Part shown: positions 38,181 to 51,395 of the stretch, piece after piece | How positions within the stretch are numbered: the first letter of the stretch is position 1 | Layout of the letters: every line of letters starts with the position of its first letter | Assembly: GCA_037074765.1 (NCBI GenBank) | Contig: JBAMDO010000147.1 | Coordinates: forward strand, 124,001-188,000 | Direction: 5' to 3' | Origin: Mansonella perstans | Lineage: Eukaryota > Nematoda > Chromadorea > Rhabditida > Onchocercidae | Length of the DNA stretch: 64,000 nucleotides | Position numbers and translations under genes: made by a program | The notes under the pieces: model-generated | Seen by the model: only the letters and a program-made list of their open reading frames with translations | Databases searched by the model: none | Told to the model about the DNA's origin: nothing

Positions 38181-41100
38181 CTAAGTCCAGACATTAGCTA
38201 CACACGAATTTCTTCGTTGGATTATTTCAGGAAAACAAAGTGAATGAAATGAACTGACTAATATAAATATGGCATGTGGAATTGAAAGACGAGTAATTTC
38301 ATCCAGTATTGTTGGATCGAACATCGAGCTTCGAATTAGAATCCTCGGAAACGGTAAACGACCAGCACAAAGAGCCATCACTGATACTTTATATTCATAT
38401 CTTTCTAATGGCAACAAACGGATACTGATCTAAAAAAGGCAACGATTATTTTAAATACATATTTCTGTGATTCCTCCGCAAACAAAGAAACCAATGTAAC
38501 CGAAGGAGAGAATCCACGAAGATATAAACAGTATAAATGGGAAGTCGAAATCCGGAATGGAAATATAAACAGTGTACTTGGAAAGTCGAAATCTGGAATG
38601 GAAATTGCAAAGGGCACGAAGAAAATACCATCGTCATATGAGATTCATTTAAATTAATTCATTTAAAAAAGTTCCATTTAAATTACATACACATATTAAT
38701 GCTCTACCCATATTAATCTTCCTTCCCAATATTTGTCCTAACCATTTCATTGGGAAAAAATTGAAAAAAAAAATTGAAATGTACAAACTATTTCACGGGC
38801 AGGGAAAGGTATCGACAGAACTTCAAAGAAGCTGTTGTTAATTACAGTCGTTATTGGTAAACTGTTAGTAACTATTCAGTGAAAAGTCTGTTTAGAGATC
38901 AAAGCTTGGTTCAGCATATGTTACAATGAGAATTACATTCCAAAAAAAAGTGTAATGCAAATGCACCATCCAAATATTTCTGTCCATTCAACTGCCCACC
39001 ATCCATATTTCTGTCCATTAATCTATCCACTATCCATATTTCTGTCCACTCAACTGCCCACCATCCATGTTTCTGTCCACTCAATTGCCCACCATTCATA
39101 TTTCTGTCCATTCATCTGTACCCCGTGGAACGACTTTCAAAATTTGAATGTGAATTTGACTTAGTCAAAAAACCCCCTGATTGCACCATCCATATTTCTG
39201 TCCATTCATTTGCCCACCATCCATATTGCTATCCATTCATCTGCCCCGGGTAACAGGACTTTCAAAATTTGAATATGAATTTGACTTAGTCAAAAACTGT
39301 CACCACTATCTCCCTCCACTTGATGGCTAAAAAAATAAACAAAGCAGAAAATATATCAAGCATCTAATGGACAGCACAAAGACAACAACCTGTTTAATGA
39401 GAAAAAAAAGAAATTAAAAAGGAAAAATTGTTGTGGTAGAATTTATTTGAAATTGATGAGATGATAACAATTTCGAATGAAGACAACCTACATGAACTGA
39501 ATGGCAAGATACTGAAATGTGTGTGTAGAATAAATCTTGCATCATTCCATATTATCCTTTCTCTACAGGCTTGCTACTCAACAGCATACCACTGTCTCTC
39601 TGATATCTGTCAACCATACCATTCAGCATCACCTGTCAAATCATCATCATTGAATGATAACAGCCTTGGCTGCAATAATTGATGAAGAGAAGTATAGAGC
39701 AGTACATCACTTCACTTACTTATCTATCAAACGATCCATTTACAATGATTTTTTTGCCAAAATATCACTATATGACTGATAATGCAGAAAAGTGAAAGAA
39801 CCAATAGTTGAATTTACGAATGAAACAAGAAAAGATTCAATCAGATGGTACCATGCTGGAAAAGTGGATAAGTTAACAGAAAATGTCGCACGATAACAGT
39901 GCTAAGTGCTAAGTCTTCGTAACCTTTGCCCTTTCACCTCTAGACCAGCATACCACTATCTCTGATATCAATTGTCAACCATTTCAGCATCGCCTGTCAA
40001 ATCATCATCATTGAATAATGATAAACCCTGGCTGCAGTAATTGATGGAGAAGAGAAGTATACAGCAGTACATCACTTCATTTTCTTATCTATCAAACGGT
40101 ACATTTACAATGATTTTGTTGCAAAAATACCACTATGTAACCGATAATGCAGAAAAGCGACAGAATCAATAGTTAAATTGACGAATAAAACAGAAAGACT
40201 CAATCAGATGGTACCATGCCGAAAAGTAAATAAATTAGTAGGCAATGCAGCATGATAACAGTGCTAAAATGCTAAGAAATGCAGCATGACAATAGTGCTA
40301 AAATGCTCCATAACCTTTGCCCTTCCAGCTTATATTATCGTTATTATTTTCAAAATAGTGATAGTAATAGGCGAATGAAAAAAAACTAGATGAAGAGACT
40401 GTATCGGTATCTGGTCAATTCATTTCAGTTTTGTTATCCTTCAAGACTTTCAAATAAATTGCTGCTACCTTCAAATAAAATGTCTTCATAACCTTTGCCC
40501 TTTTAGCTTATATTATCGTTATTTTCAAAATCATAAGGGAATGAAAAGAAACAGATGAAGAGACTGTATCGATCTAGATCAATTCATTTCAATTTTGTTA
40601 TCCTTCAGAAAAAGTACTACTACTATCTTCAAACACTAAAACTGCTTACTAATAGAGTTGCAGACGCTTTAATAAAAATTCAAAAAGGAACGAGATGAGA
40701 GTGAAAAAAGTTAAAATTTTCAACCAGAAGCAATAGTTTCTTTCTTTCTGGTTAAAGGTGCAAATCGAGTAAATAATATTTTTGACAATTACTTTTATTT
40801 CGCAAAGCAAATTTTCTGGAAGGAGAAATGGATGACCGATGAAATGCTATTTGAACAAAATGACACATCAGATGCATCACTGAATATTTCATTTGTGAGT
40901 GTCGTCGCTTTGCCTTAAAATTATTTCCTTCTTCTGTTCATTATGGTTGAATTAATTGCATCACATTTTTGAAAATTGTTCTTTCATCTTCCTTCCTTAG
41001 TCCTTCCTATTACTGCAACATTTTATCGTTGATTGATCGAAAAAATTAGTCAATGTGAAAGAACATCAATTTGCTCAGTTCAGTCGACTATGAAAGAACA

Positions 41101-44100
41101 TCAATTTGCGCTTAACATAAAATTCTTAAAGAAACTCAAAAAGTAATTGTTGAAATTGGGACATTCTCTTTATCAAAGCGCAACACTAATAGTAATTCAA
41201 AATTCAATCCTATTTCAAAAATTATTCATTAAACTGATGGAAAAACGACATTGTGCGGTTTTAAGATAAGCTTCTAGTGATTACAGTGATTTTATTTCAT
41301 TTTTCAGCAAAGGAATGAACGGATTTGTCAACTAAAGAACGAGGATTCAGCATCGCCAACTTTGAAGCAGAACAGATGTTATTATTACTATATTCAACAG
41401 AAACATATAAGTACTGCTTCTCCATCTCTCCATAAATTAATTAATGATTCCCACTTCAGTCTACCAAAAAATGAAACATGGAAGATTTGAACTTGATGAC
41501 AGGTCTTAGGAAAAAATGAATAGTATGATGACAGTATGAGAGTAAAGCATACTATGCCATATACGACTTAGTTTACTTATTCATCACACGTTCAAAAGTA
41601 GAATTTCAGTAATTCCAAATCAGTGGTAATTGTTCCCAGAGAAAAGACTGAAATAGATTCTACCGAAAGCTTCAACTCATTGTTAATCTGTACAGTACTC
41701 CGTGAAGTGTACTATAAATAGATTCACTAACCATACCTCAGAGTGCCTGCATAGAAAATTCAGCCATGGAAAAAAACCAAATGAATTTGAAAATGAAACG
41801 AAATAAAAAGGAATGTTACGATGCAAACTATTTTAGTTGTTCTTTAACTCAATTTTTAAAGATACTGTATTCTGTTTTTCTAACTGACAAAACTTGTTGT
41901 CTCCTGAATATTTTAGCTATTTTTTAAACAAATTTTTCTCAGCAAATAAGCACACTTATCAACAATTAGGTATAGATAAATTGACGTAAATGGATTAGAT
42001 AGAAAGATGAATAGATGAGACAGAGAGATGGATAAATTGAATTAGATTAGATAGATAAATCAGATTTGATTAAATATATAAAAGCAAGATGGTGCAAAGA
42101 CTAGCCAAAAATAATGATTGAAGAGGAAAACGTACAATTAATAATTTTATATTCATTTTCAGGACAACCAAGAAAAAGTGACATCAAATGCCGCTAATTA
42201 CGCTTTCCAACATAGATGTTGAAAATAAATTATCATGTCCATTTTTTCATTTCTTACAAAAAATTTCTACATCTTCAAACCAAGTTAGGTTTTAAGGCAT
42301 TTCTGGCAGCAAAGTTCAAAGTTAAATAGCATATAAACCTGCTACAAGAGCCATTAGAAGGCCTTCTAACTTAAATGAATTATACCAAGAGATCTTTTAG
42401 ATAAAGTCAGAATTAGGCAGGTGAAATTCAAAAACATCGAAATGAATTAAGGATAAAATAGAAGTTAATATAAAGACCAAATTTGGAATATGTTATTTAG
42501 GCTGAACAAACCACTGATTCTAAAGCACTGTTTGAAAAATCATAATAGGAAGATCCTAATATTAAACAATCAGGGTTCCAAGCAGGCAAGAGGCAGAGTG
42601 GTTCTAATATTAAACAATCAGGGCCAAACGGGCCACAGACAGATGGTAATAGTAATCCTATAAGTTTAATATTCTTCTAGGAGATATGAAGGAATGAAAA
42701 TTGTACTGCCATGTCTTTTATATACTCCTTCCTTGATTCTATCAGCTACCATCTGAACCAGTTGAATTATTATCATGCCATCAAACAGTTAGATTTATCA
42801 ACTTCTATCATACTACAGTTGGACCAGTTAAATTAGAGATGTTATTGCAATACACTAATACTTCCCGAAGACTTCAAGTTTCGGATTAAAAATGATTTAG
42901 AAATTCTGAAATACCGATGCAAAGGAGACAACAATATACAAGTGAAACCTTTTTGTTGCCAGCAAACACAAAAACATCGGCCGTTTCTAAAGTCATCTGT
43001 ATATCAATCATCTTGCTATACAGATTGCGAATTATGAAAATAATTGGAATTGCTGTTCGTACGATCAGATTAGGACTTCTGGGTTGCGCTTCAACTGATA
43101 ATGGGGGAGCTTTCACAAGAACAGATCCAATGCTAAGTTGGGATAAAACCCATCCCTCCAATGAGGTACTCCTGCAACATAATTTAAACGAACTATGTTG
43201 AAAATGAATGAAATCATTTCAGAGTGAATCTAACATGACAATTCATAATGATTAATAAATCAACTCAGTAAAATCCCTTATAACTTTGCATGTGATAAAA
43301 TAACTCAAATAATTTTAACAAATCTAAATTTAACCTTCTCCAGCGTACACACATTTCACCCAAATCACATCGCCTATTTTCTGCTTTCAGCGAAAACCGT
43401 ACAGGTGAGCAAGCAGTTATTACATCGTTCTCAAGACAGCACATTTCATCTGCAATATTTAAATTAATTCGAAAATACCGTAGTAACAGAAAGAAGAACA
43501 TGATGAGTATTTCACTCACTCACCTTTTAGCAAAATCTTTCCGTCTCTATCAGTTTCCATTTCATTGTCCTAGAAGTAACAGATATAGTAAATTACACTA
43601 ATTAATATCAAGTTTCAAAACATGTTCCAAAAATGATGTTAACCTTAACCTTACCTTTCCAGCCCTACCCAGTAAGATTCGAAGGAAGGGACGAACAGCA
43701 CATTGTATTGTAATATCATATTAATTCCGGGATTTAAAAGAAAGTTTCCGATATAATACATCCAAGGGTGACTTAATGTGAAACTTATCCAAATTCACAA
43801 AAGATGTTATTAATTGTTGTTGAAATTTTTAAAATAATTATAAACATAATTCAAAGGAATAATTTCTGAAAATAAAAGCGAAGCAATACATTCGTTTTGT
43901 TACAGAAGTTTTTCTTCTTTCCCACAGTAACTTTTTCTTAACTTTTAAACGTTTTTTTAAAAATTTAAACTTTCAAGAAAAATTTTTGAAATCCTGGCTT
44001 TTAAACACTATCACTGCTTCATTCCTATTTTTCACCATATGGATGATTATAGAGGGTTCTTTGTCAAGGCATCTTAATCTACATTTGCATTACAGTTTGC

Positions 44101-47100
44101 TATTAATTTATCATGAAAATCATAATGAAAATTGAAAATTTAATAGACTATCAAAAGTTATTTTTGATTAATGTGACAAAATAATAATACGACTCTTCAT
44201 AACACAAATAAAATATCAACATACCGATCTCCACGATATGTCCGAAATAATCACATCTGCGACTGTTGTTATATCTGTCCGAATAAAGAAATTGGTTTCT
44301 GCAAGTGGATTTTCGACAGTATCATTCTGCAACGAGAAAGATGCACCAAAAGTTGATCTTTGAGAGAAAAAAAGAGTACTGAAATACAAAGATAACGCGA
44401 TTAATTATTACCTTAATTTCGTCGCCCCAATACGGTATGCTAATCCTTGAAACAAAAACTCACAAGAGACATTTCTATTGAATTTTAATTTGTTCCATCA
44501 ATTCGAAAGTGTATCCTAATGAAAATAAAAGCTAACATTTATAGTCAATAGTTTACTGTTAATTTCAAACGGATGTCGTGACCGCAACGATATTAAGAAA
44601 CGTTTCTGTACTGTCACATCGTCAAGGGGGACAGATATCTATAACAACAATGATTTATCGTAGAGAATATTTATTTCGCGAAACAATTAAGACAACTAAA
44701 AACATACTACTAAAGACATATTCGTCGAGCAGATGGTCTGAGCGCAGTATCTCACATTCAATTGAATCTATAAAACTACAATTTTTCAATGCTTCAATTT
44801 TTTAACATTTCAATGCAAATTCAATTGAAGAAAAATTCACTGATCTTTGAAATTTCTGATGCATGAAATGATAAATTGATTTGAAACCATGCAAATAAAA
44901 TAAAATTTTGACCTTAAATGGTGGAATTTGAGAGTTACTGTATTGAAGAACTTTTGTACCATTTGGTACAAACTGATTTTCGTCATTGACAAAAACTACA
45001 TTTCCAACCACTTCTTCTTCTTCTTTCGTATCCAAGCACCAATCCAACATGCAATAGAATTTTTCAGATAGTTTAATTTGATTAGAAAAATATCTGAGGA
45101 ATGAGAACTAACATACCTAATACTTTCTATCGGACTGTTTTCCTCACATATAAATGATAGTGGCAATGTAGCAATTTCACCAAGTAGTACTTCACTTTGA
45201 TCAGTTCCTTCAAGGCGAAAATGAGCTTCACGTGGTTCGATTCTGGCAACAAAAAAAGCAATTTTAAAATAGTGTTACAGTAAAATTAGTTCACACTAGG
45301 GAACAGAGAAGGAAATATAAAATCAGTAAAATAAAATTTAAACAAAAGAGAAATGTCAAACTCACTTAAGGGTCGTCCGCCCTACGCATGCATCCAATAT
45401 GGAATTCATATAGCAATTGTCATAAGTACCATACGACAACGACTGCGCATCCCAGTCCACCGTACCATAAACAGATGAATGTATAGAACCCATTTCTAAG
45501 CTCAATCCGTTTACCTTTAAAGAAAGAAGTTGAGCTATCTAATCTAATCTGATCCAATCTATCAAAATCTATCTAATGTTAACTATTTGATCTAATCAAT
45601 TTGATATAATCTGCTGCTCTAAGTCATCTGATCTAATGTATCTATCTGGTCTATCTGTAATCCTAATCTAACTATTTGATTTAATCTATTCTATATAGTC
45701 CAATCTAATGTATTCTTCTTTAATTCAATCTAATCTTATCTATCTATCTGTGTACCTAATCTATCTATCTATCCATCCATCTATCTGCATAAATTGGAAT
45801 AGAATAGGTGCTTTTTCTGATAGTGAATCGTGACAGTGATTCGTTCTGTCATTTTTGGCAAGCTATCCTTCTTGAGAGCGATGAATCCAAATCTCAAGCA
45901 GACTTATCATTAATCTCGGCAAATTCGAAAAATTCTAGATTAATCATTTTGATATTTGTATGAACACCAGCAGAAATAGTGAATGCATAATTACCGTAAG
46001 TTGCTTGGCAGTAGTGCAACGTAAATGAGACAGTGACATCTTGTACATTTTAACAGTTTCCTTCTTTGGACTAATTTCGACACAATTTTCGGTAAATTCA
46101 TATAGTTGCAACTGTCCCGTTTCATCATTTCCATCACTGACAGTAATTTTCATCCTTTCGAAAAAGATTGTTTTAGAACAATGCGATGCAAGGGCAACCT
46201 AAATCAATGTTCAATGATGGTTTTCTAATTAATGTTTAAATAGCGACATATGGATATTACTGATAACTTAACTGCTCCTATGTGCACATTATCGACAACT
46301 GATACTGTCTGATCTTTCAGCACAACATATTTTTCATGTTAAAAAGTAAGGCTTGCTATACAGAATCACAAGATAAATCAACGGAAAATTGTTCAACAAT
46401 GGTCCAACGATTCAATTGAATAACTTTATATATCAGTTAAAGCGTCAACGAATATAGAAGTATTTAAATAGAGTAAATACGGAAGCAAAAAACTGAAAGA
46501 AAATATCAAAGCAAAAAAATCACCATAAGAAGAACCAATGAATCGGCATGAGCAGTCTCTGTGGTATCGCTAAGAAAGGCAACTCGAGCACGAATGAATG
46601 CATCAATGAGAGGAGCATTTACCGAGAAAAATATTCGCTTAGCAAATGCTGTCTTCCAAAGATTCTGACATGCTTCTACCTTCAAAACTGATAAAGTCTT
46701 CCGGAACATTACAACACTGAATCCATTCATCTATCTTTTTTTTCTCATAATTTAAATTCAGATCCACTAAAGAAACATGAATGAAATTTAATATTTTAAA
46801 ATAGAACCTGCATGAATGGTGTCCGACTTTTTATAATGGAGTAAAAAAACAGAAATACTAGAAAGTCTATGTTTAAAAAATAAAAAAACGGTTAGAAGAT
46901 GGAAGTGTGTAAACGAATACTTATCAAAAAAATTCAAATTACATCATTCATTTAAATAATTCTGGTAAACTGAGAAATAACAAACCTCAACCGAAGGTAT
47001 ATTGGCATGTGAAATAGGTATATTCGGTGGGAAGCCCTGACGAATTAGTCCAATATTTGTGATAATTTCTTCCGCAACTGGAACAAACATAGGAAATGTC

Positions 47101-50100
47101 CGCAAATTAAGCATTTCTATGCTAAGCGTAATAAATTCCTTCACATCTGCCACTCGATATGCACAGATAAGGGCACGTAGAAGAAGCATTGTAATTGGTT
47201 GTATGAAACCTTCCTGCCGAAATTCCCAAATTAAATGCGATGCGAACTGAAATTCAAAACCAACAATTTCGAATATTTATGCAAGAACTGATTATAAAGA
47301 TGACCTGCAAAGCTTTCATGTATTGCTCTGTTGCAAAGTATTCATCTGACAATAATAGCATCATATAACGTTGCATTCGTAAACATTTGAATTTCTTGAA
47401 TTGTGACATTGCAGAGGAAAGAAGGCCAATACACCGATCGTGATTTGGAGAACATCGTAACTGCAGATAAAATTTATTTCTTTAAGTTTTTCAGCATTGC
47501 GAAACGGTCAAAATAGTAAAAAAGAACTTAATCTAAGTAATTTGAAGCTAAAGTTAAAATTAGAAAATACACTCAAATTTTACATAATACTAACCTCAAG
47601 TGCAAGAAGGGCATTCCTTTCAGTTTCAGGATCCGACAGACCGCCATTTTCCTTGGCTGCTCTCCATGGCCTTTGACCATAAAAAATGTCTACAGTTAGC
47701 ACCAAAGGGTCAGGACTTGGATAAATTGCCCCAATTAAGTGTGGTGAAATGTTTAATGCAGTAATAGTTTCATTTGCCAGTCGATAATAGTACGCTGCTG
47801 CTTGAAGGTACATTCCAGGATGTTGAGTTGACACGGCGACCAAACCACCTATGACGGCTTGTTCAAACAAATTTGCAAATAATGAGCACTGAAATAAGCT
47901 TAATATGTGAAAGTTCATGACAGAAAGCACATAAAAACGAAACATAATCGCTTATTAAACCAAAAGCTAAAAGCATAGGAGCAAACCTGTTTGCCTTTCC
48001 ACAATAAATGTTCAATTGATGCGATGGTTGGAGACGGATATGAACCTGGAGGTATGCAGAAAAATACGTTATTATGCCGTCGTTGTTGTGCCAATGCTTC
48101 AAGGGCTGCACTGTGAAGAAACGATAACTGACAAATCTGAAATTGTATAGCCATCTATCACTTCGAATGCTTCCTTTAAATTTTTTCAATAAAAATCTTT
48201 CCGTTGCGTTCACCAAAAGGGTTTATAAGATGATCACTTTGGTACCACTGAATTTCATTAAAAGCCACAATGAAAACTGTAACCTTGTAATTCAGGAGTC
48301 CAGCTACTGCGCGTAGTTCAAATATTTCAGTATCGACGATTTCGCATTCGGTACAATGCTGATATGCTAACTTATAATGTCTGAAATAAATTTAAAACAA
48401 AAATCCTTCAGCGACCACAATATCATCTACAGCAATATCTCTCGGGAAATGAAGATAAAGGGGGAATAATGAAAAAACAAAACGTGAGTAAACCAAGCGA
48501 AAACGTCTGGAATGACTAAGTAATGGTCACATCAGATGGTAAATTTTCAATTTGTTTATAATAAAACAAGTCAAAATACAGTTGTATTATTTTTTACAAA
48601 AAGAAAGCATCTCATTTATAGAGCATTTTTAAACACTGCCAATAGTAATCATAGTGGAGACAGAACAGATTCCAACAATAATGAGGAATCAAACAGCGAT
48701 ATAAGAAATGAAAAATCCTATTTGTTGAAATTTTCTAAACGGCAGATTTCTAAAGACCCAAAATTATACGCTCCCCGATCATAATATCTAAATTTTCTAT
48801 TACTTATTCCAGATATTCCAAATTTCACAAATGGAAATAACACGAGAAGAAATGATATTTTAAATAATGCAACTTTAAACAGAACTTTTCCCCTGCGTTT
48901 TATGAATTAAAGGCGAACATAGAGAAAATTTGACGGGAATAGAATGATCTGTTTATATGTTTGGCTCAAAAAACAAAAATATATGGAGAAATTGCGAGCT
49001 ATGAATCATAGCAGAGAGATAAAATTAAAGATATTTGGAATATTTTATTATTACAGAACTGTAAATCTCCAAAGAGATTAACTGGTGCGGGAAAAAAGTG
49101 GAGAAAAAAGCATTAAAAAAAATATAACCTGAGTGCTGTGTGCGTATCTTGCCGTAATTCCGAAAGGAATGCCAATTTAAACTGTTGACGAATGATAAGA
49201 TTCGAAAAATTATTTGGTATAGATCGGGCGCGGATTGATTTCAGACATTGTTGATAAAACGATTGAGCCAATTCATGGAATGAGGTTTCAAGCCTACAAA
49301 AAAGTAAGCATATCTTTCTATAAAATTTATAGCTCAGCAAGAAACTCAGCAAATTTAATAGTCATAAATTAAGATCAATCTTTCCTGATGAAAAAAGTAG
49401 CCAGGAATGTATGCCCACATCATATTCTCAATATCTGTACTTGAGAGTAAGGGAAGGGTAAATCTAAGAACTGAACTTAAGATCTAAACTTAAGCCCTTA
49501 GAAATAATAAGTATGAAAAAAAAGTTAAAAGAGAAGGAAATAAGTAAAAAGGAAACAGAACCTTAAAACCGATGAAAACGTTCGCTCATTAGTGGGTAGA
49601 ACAAACAGCTGTTTCGTTGGAAGTTGACATAGTTGACATAGTTTGGTTGTTCTTTCGATAGCTAAAGGACTGTCCATCGGCTGAGTTTGCTGCAGCAACA
49701 CAATACAAATCCGAGTTTCACGGCTTCCGATGCTTGTCCTAATATATATTTCAGTTATAATATACTGTATAGATAATCATCTGGAATTTTAAACAGAAAA
49801 TGAAACCCCCCTCCTTTTTCATTGCTATGTTCAGAATGTATCTTGTCATCATCACTCTCGAATAAACGCCACTGTATTTGATGTGCAAAAGAAATAGAGA
49901 ATTCTGAATAGTTCTTGCAATTTTGAAAAATTTCAAATTCGAATTACGAATTTTTGAACTAAATCTATACAGCAAAGTTAATTAACATTACCTAAGTGAG
50001 GAAATCTTTGATTCGCATTCTGTGGCCTTTTCATTCCATGATGGATGATCCCAAGCCAAATCAGCAAAGTGTACAATAACGGACGGCATTTCATTGACGT

Positions 50101-50477
50101 ACTTCTTGAACCAACCCACTCTAATGAATCCACGCGAAAAATTCGACGTCTAAAATACCAACAGTTCTTCTCCCCACAGTTTTAACTCTCATTTTCCACT
50201 CCTTCTTCCCTGAACTCACTCCTAATTTCTGTTTCCCTCATATGACCTATATGACCCGAAACCATACCGTCTGTTGTTGTACTTTTGGCTCGCAGAATGT
50301 CTGAGTACCATTTAGCATAACAAAATCAATTGGTGGACGATCCCGCTCCCGATTTACGGTAAAAGCAGAAAAGACAGCGGCATGAGTCCTATTATTGACG
50401 ATATCCAATCCAGTCAGGAAAATAAGTTGATTCTGCCGACTGGCAACCAACAATTCCGGAATATCACCACTATCCAT
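38181..50477 (-). CDS. TRAPPC11: TRAPPC11 (Foie gras), trafficking complex subunit
   Basis: Large subunit of the TRAPPIII complex, which acts in ER-Golgi transport and autophagy. The first exons are 50477-50268 (MDSGDIPELL...) and from 50149 (IRVGWFKKYVNEMPSVIVHF, WDHPSWNEKATECESKI). Then come IRICIVLLQQTQPMDSPLAI (about 49730-49570) and NLIIRQQFKLAFLSELRQDT (about 49300-49130). The foie-gras domain FANLFEQAVIGG, HPGMYLQAAAYYYRLANE and FYGQRPWRAA follows (47880-47600), then VKEFITLSIEMLNLRTFP (about 47140-47090). The C-terminal beta-rich part includes the exons 44330-44222, 43557-43511, 43454-43333, 43170-42950 (DVFVFAGNKK) and 38429-38181 (SIRLLPLERYEY, LSIPHAIFIL), which match the end of vertebrate TRAPPC11. 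The last intron is about 4.5 kb. Small exons between 44800 and 44410 are not fully resolved. The ATG at 50477 follows TATTTTAG by 8 bases. Confidence 0.87.
38960..39250. repeat. Tandem repeat, about 30-bp unit, in the last TRAPPC11 intron
   Basis: Units built on CCATATTTCTGTCCATTCAT with CTGCCCACCAT occur about seven times, interrupted by a roughly 50-base segment (GACTTTCAAAATTTGAAT) that itself occurs twice. Confidence 0.88.
39583..40330. repeat. Two-copy segmental tandem duplication, about 365-380 bp, in TRAPPC11 intron
   Basis: Copies begin at 39583 and 39947 with AGCATACCACT and share long stretches such as GCATC.CCTGTCAAATCATC, CAGATGGTACCATGC and AACCTTTGCCCTT, with many small differences. 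Confidence 0.88.
40311..40608. repeat. Second two-copy duplication in the TRAPPC11 intron
   Basis: TAACCTTTGCCCTT, AGCTTATATTATCGTTATT, AGATGAAGAGACTGTATCG and CAATTTTGTTATCCTTCA recur about 175 bases apart. Confidence 0.82.
45540..45790. repeat. Low-complexity TAATC/TATC repeat in a TRAPPC11 intron
   Basis: Degenerate runs of CTAATC, ATCTAATG and CTATCTATC units over about 250 bases. A similar complementary AGATAGAT-rich patch lies at about 41990-42070 in the last intron. Confidence 0.8.
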
Positions 50478-50485
50478 CCTTATCA

Positions 50486-50494
50486 CTAAAATAT
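50486..50494 (-). promoter_or_regulatory. Possible spliced-leader acceptor before TRAPPC11
   Basis: On the minus strand TATATTTTAG ends at 50486, then TGATAAGG precedes the ATG at 50477. The site lies about 480 bases downstream of the RPS29 stop codon. Inferred from the match to the nematode acceptor consensus. Confidence 0.45.
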
Positions 50495-50963
50495 ATCAAT
50501 GGATAACAGCAGACCTTGCAAAAAAAAATAATATATCTGACATTGTTGGTTGTAATATACCGCACAGATACCAGGCATTGCAATGCAACAGCACCAAACA
50601 CCGAATTTAATCGGACCGGCAACAACCGTAAAGTCAGAGTAAATCACTGCAATGCATGTATTATGCACGCTGAAGCACAGTTACTCCCAATACTGGAAAC
50701 CAAAAGAGGCTTCAAGTCATTTAAAATTGCTTATTAAAAAGGAACTATAAGTGGAATATCGCCGGGTAACGTACGGATAATTATTTGTCATTAATGCGCA
50801 CAACAAAATAACGTTTGAACTTTATTCCAATGAAAACTACTTGTTACAACAGAATAAAAGAAATATAACAAAATAAAGAAAATCGATCGATCATGGTCAA
50901 GTGTTATAGAAGAAAAATCAAAAAACTGATCACGACAATTACTTCTTCTTTTTTAGCTTCCCA

Positions 50964-51395
50964 TCAATTCAACTGAAATAAATTTTCCCCATTTGAACAT
51001 ATAAAATTGGCTTTGGAAAATGTATTCATTGTCATAAAATAAAATTAACTGACAAAAACTTATGGATATTAAGCGTACGTCTCCTCGAATCCTTACTTAC
51101 CTTTTTGAATCCAATATCAGATGCATACTCTCTGAAACATCGCCGACACATATTAAGTCCGTATTTCCTGATTAACCCATGATGATTCGAACAGACTCGA
51201 CTGAAAATATAGGATGCTACAGAGACAATGCAAATAGCCCCTGAGAGATCCAACTAGAAAATGGGTTAACTTTACAAATACAAAAGATTCAGCACAGCTA
51301 GAATGAGGCAATGAAGCTGAATTGATTACTAACCACGAGCGAGAACCTGGACCATACTTGCGCGGATGAGAAAACCATAAATTTTGATGACCCAT
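50964..51395 (-). CDS. RPS29: 40S ribosomal protein S29 (uS14)
   Basis: Small-subunit zinc-binding ribosomal protein. Three minus-strand exons, 51395-51334, 51200-51101 and 50972-50964, join with GT-AG introns to 56 residues, exactly the eukaryotic length. It begins [20 protein letters not shown] and contains [20 protein letters not shown] with the partner CRRC, giving the two Cys pairs that bind zinc. The end is DIGFKKLN; the last two residues and the stop come from a nine-base terminal exon after TTTCAG. A TTTTTAG about 45 bases upstream of the ATG could be a trans-splice acceptor. TRAPPC11 follows on the same strand after about 490 bases. Identification is certain. Confidence 0.97.

Noticed and set aside
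42886..43161. Treating the 91-codon minus-strand frame as the end of TRAPPC11
   Set aside because: The frame reads past a GT donor after GNKK. The real conserved C-terminus is encoded at 38429-38181 in matching phase.
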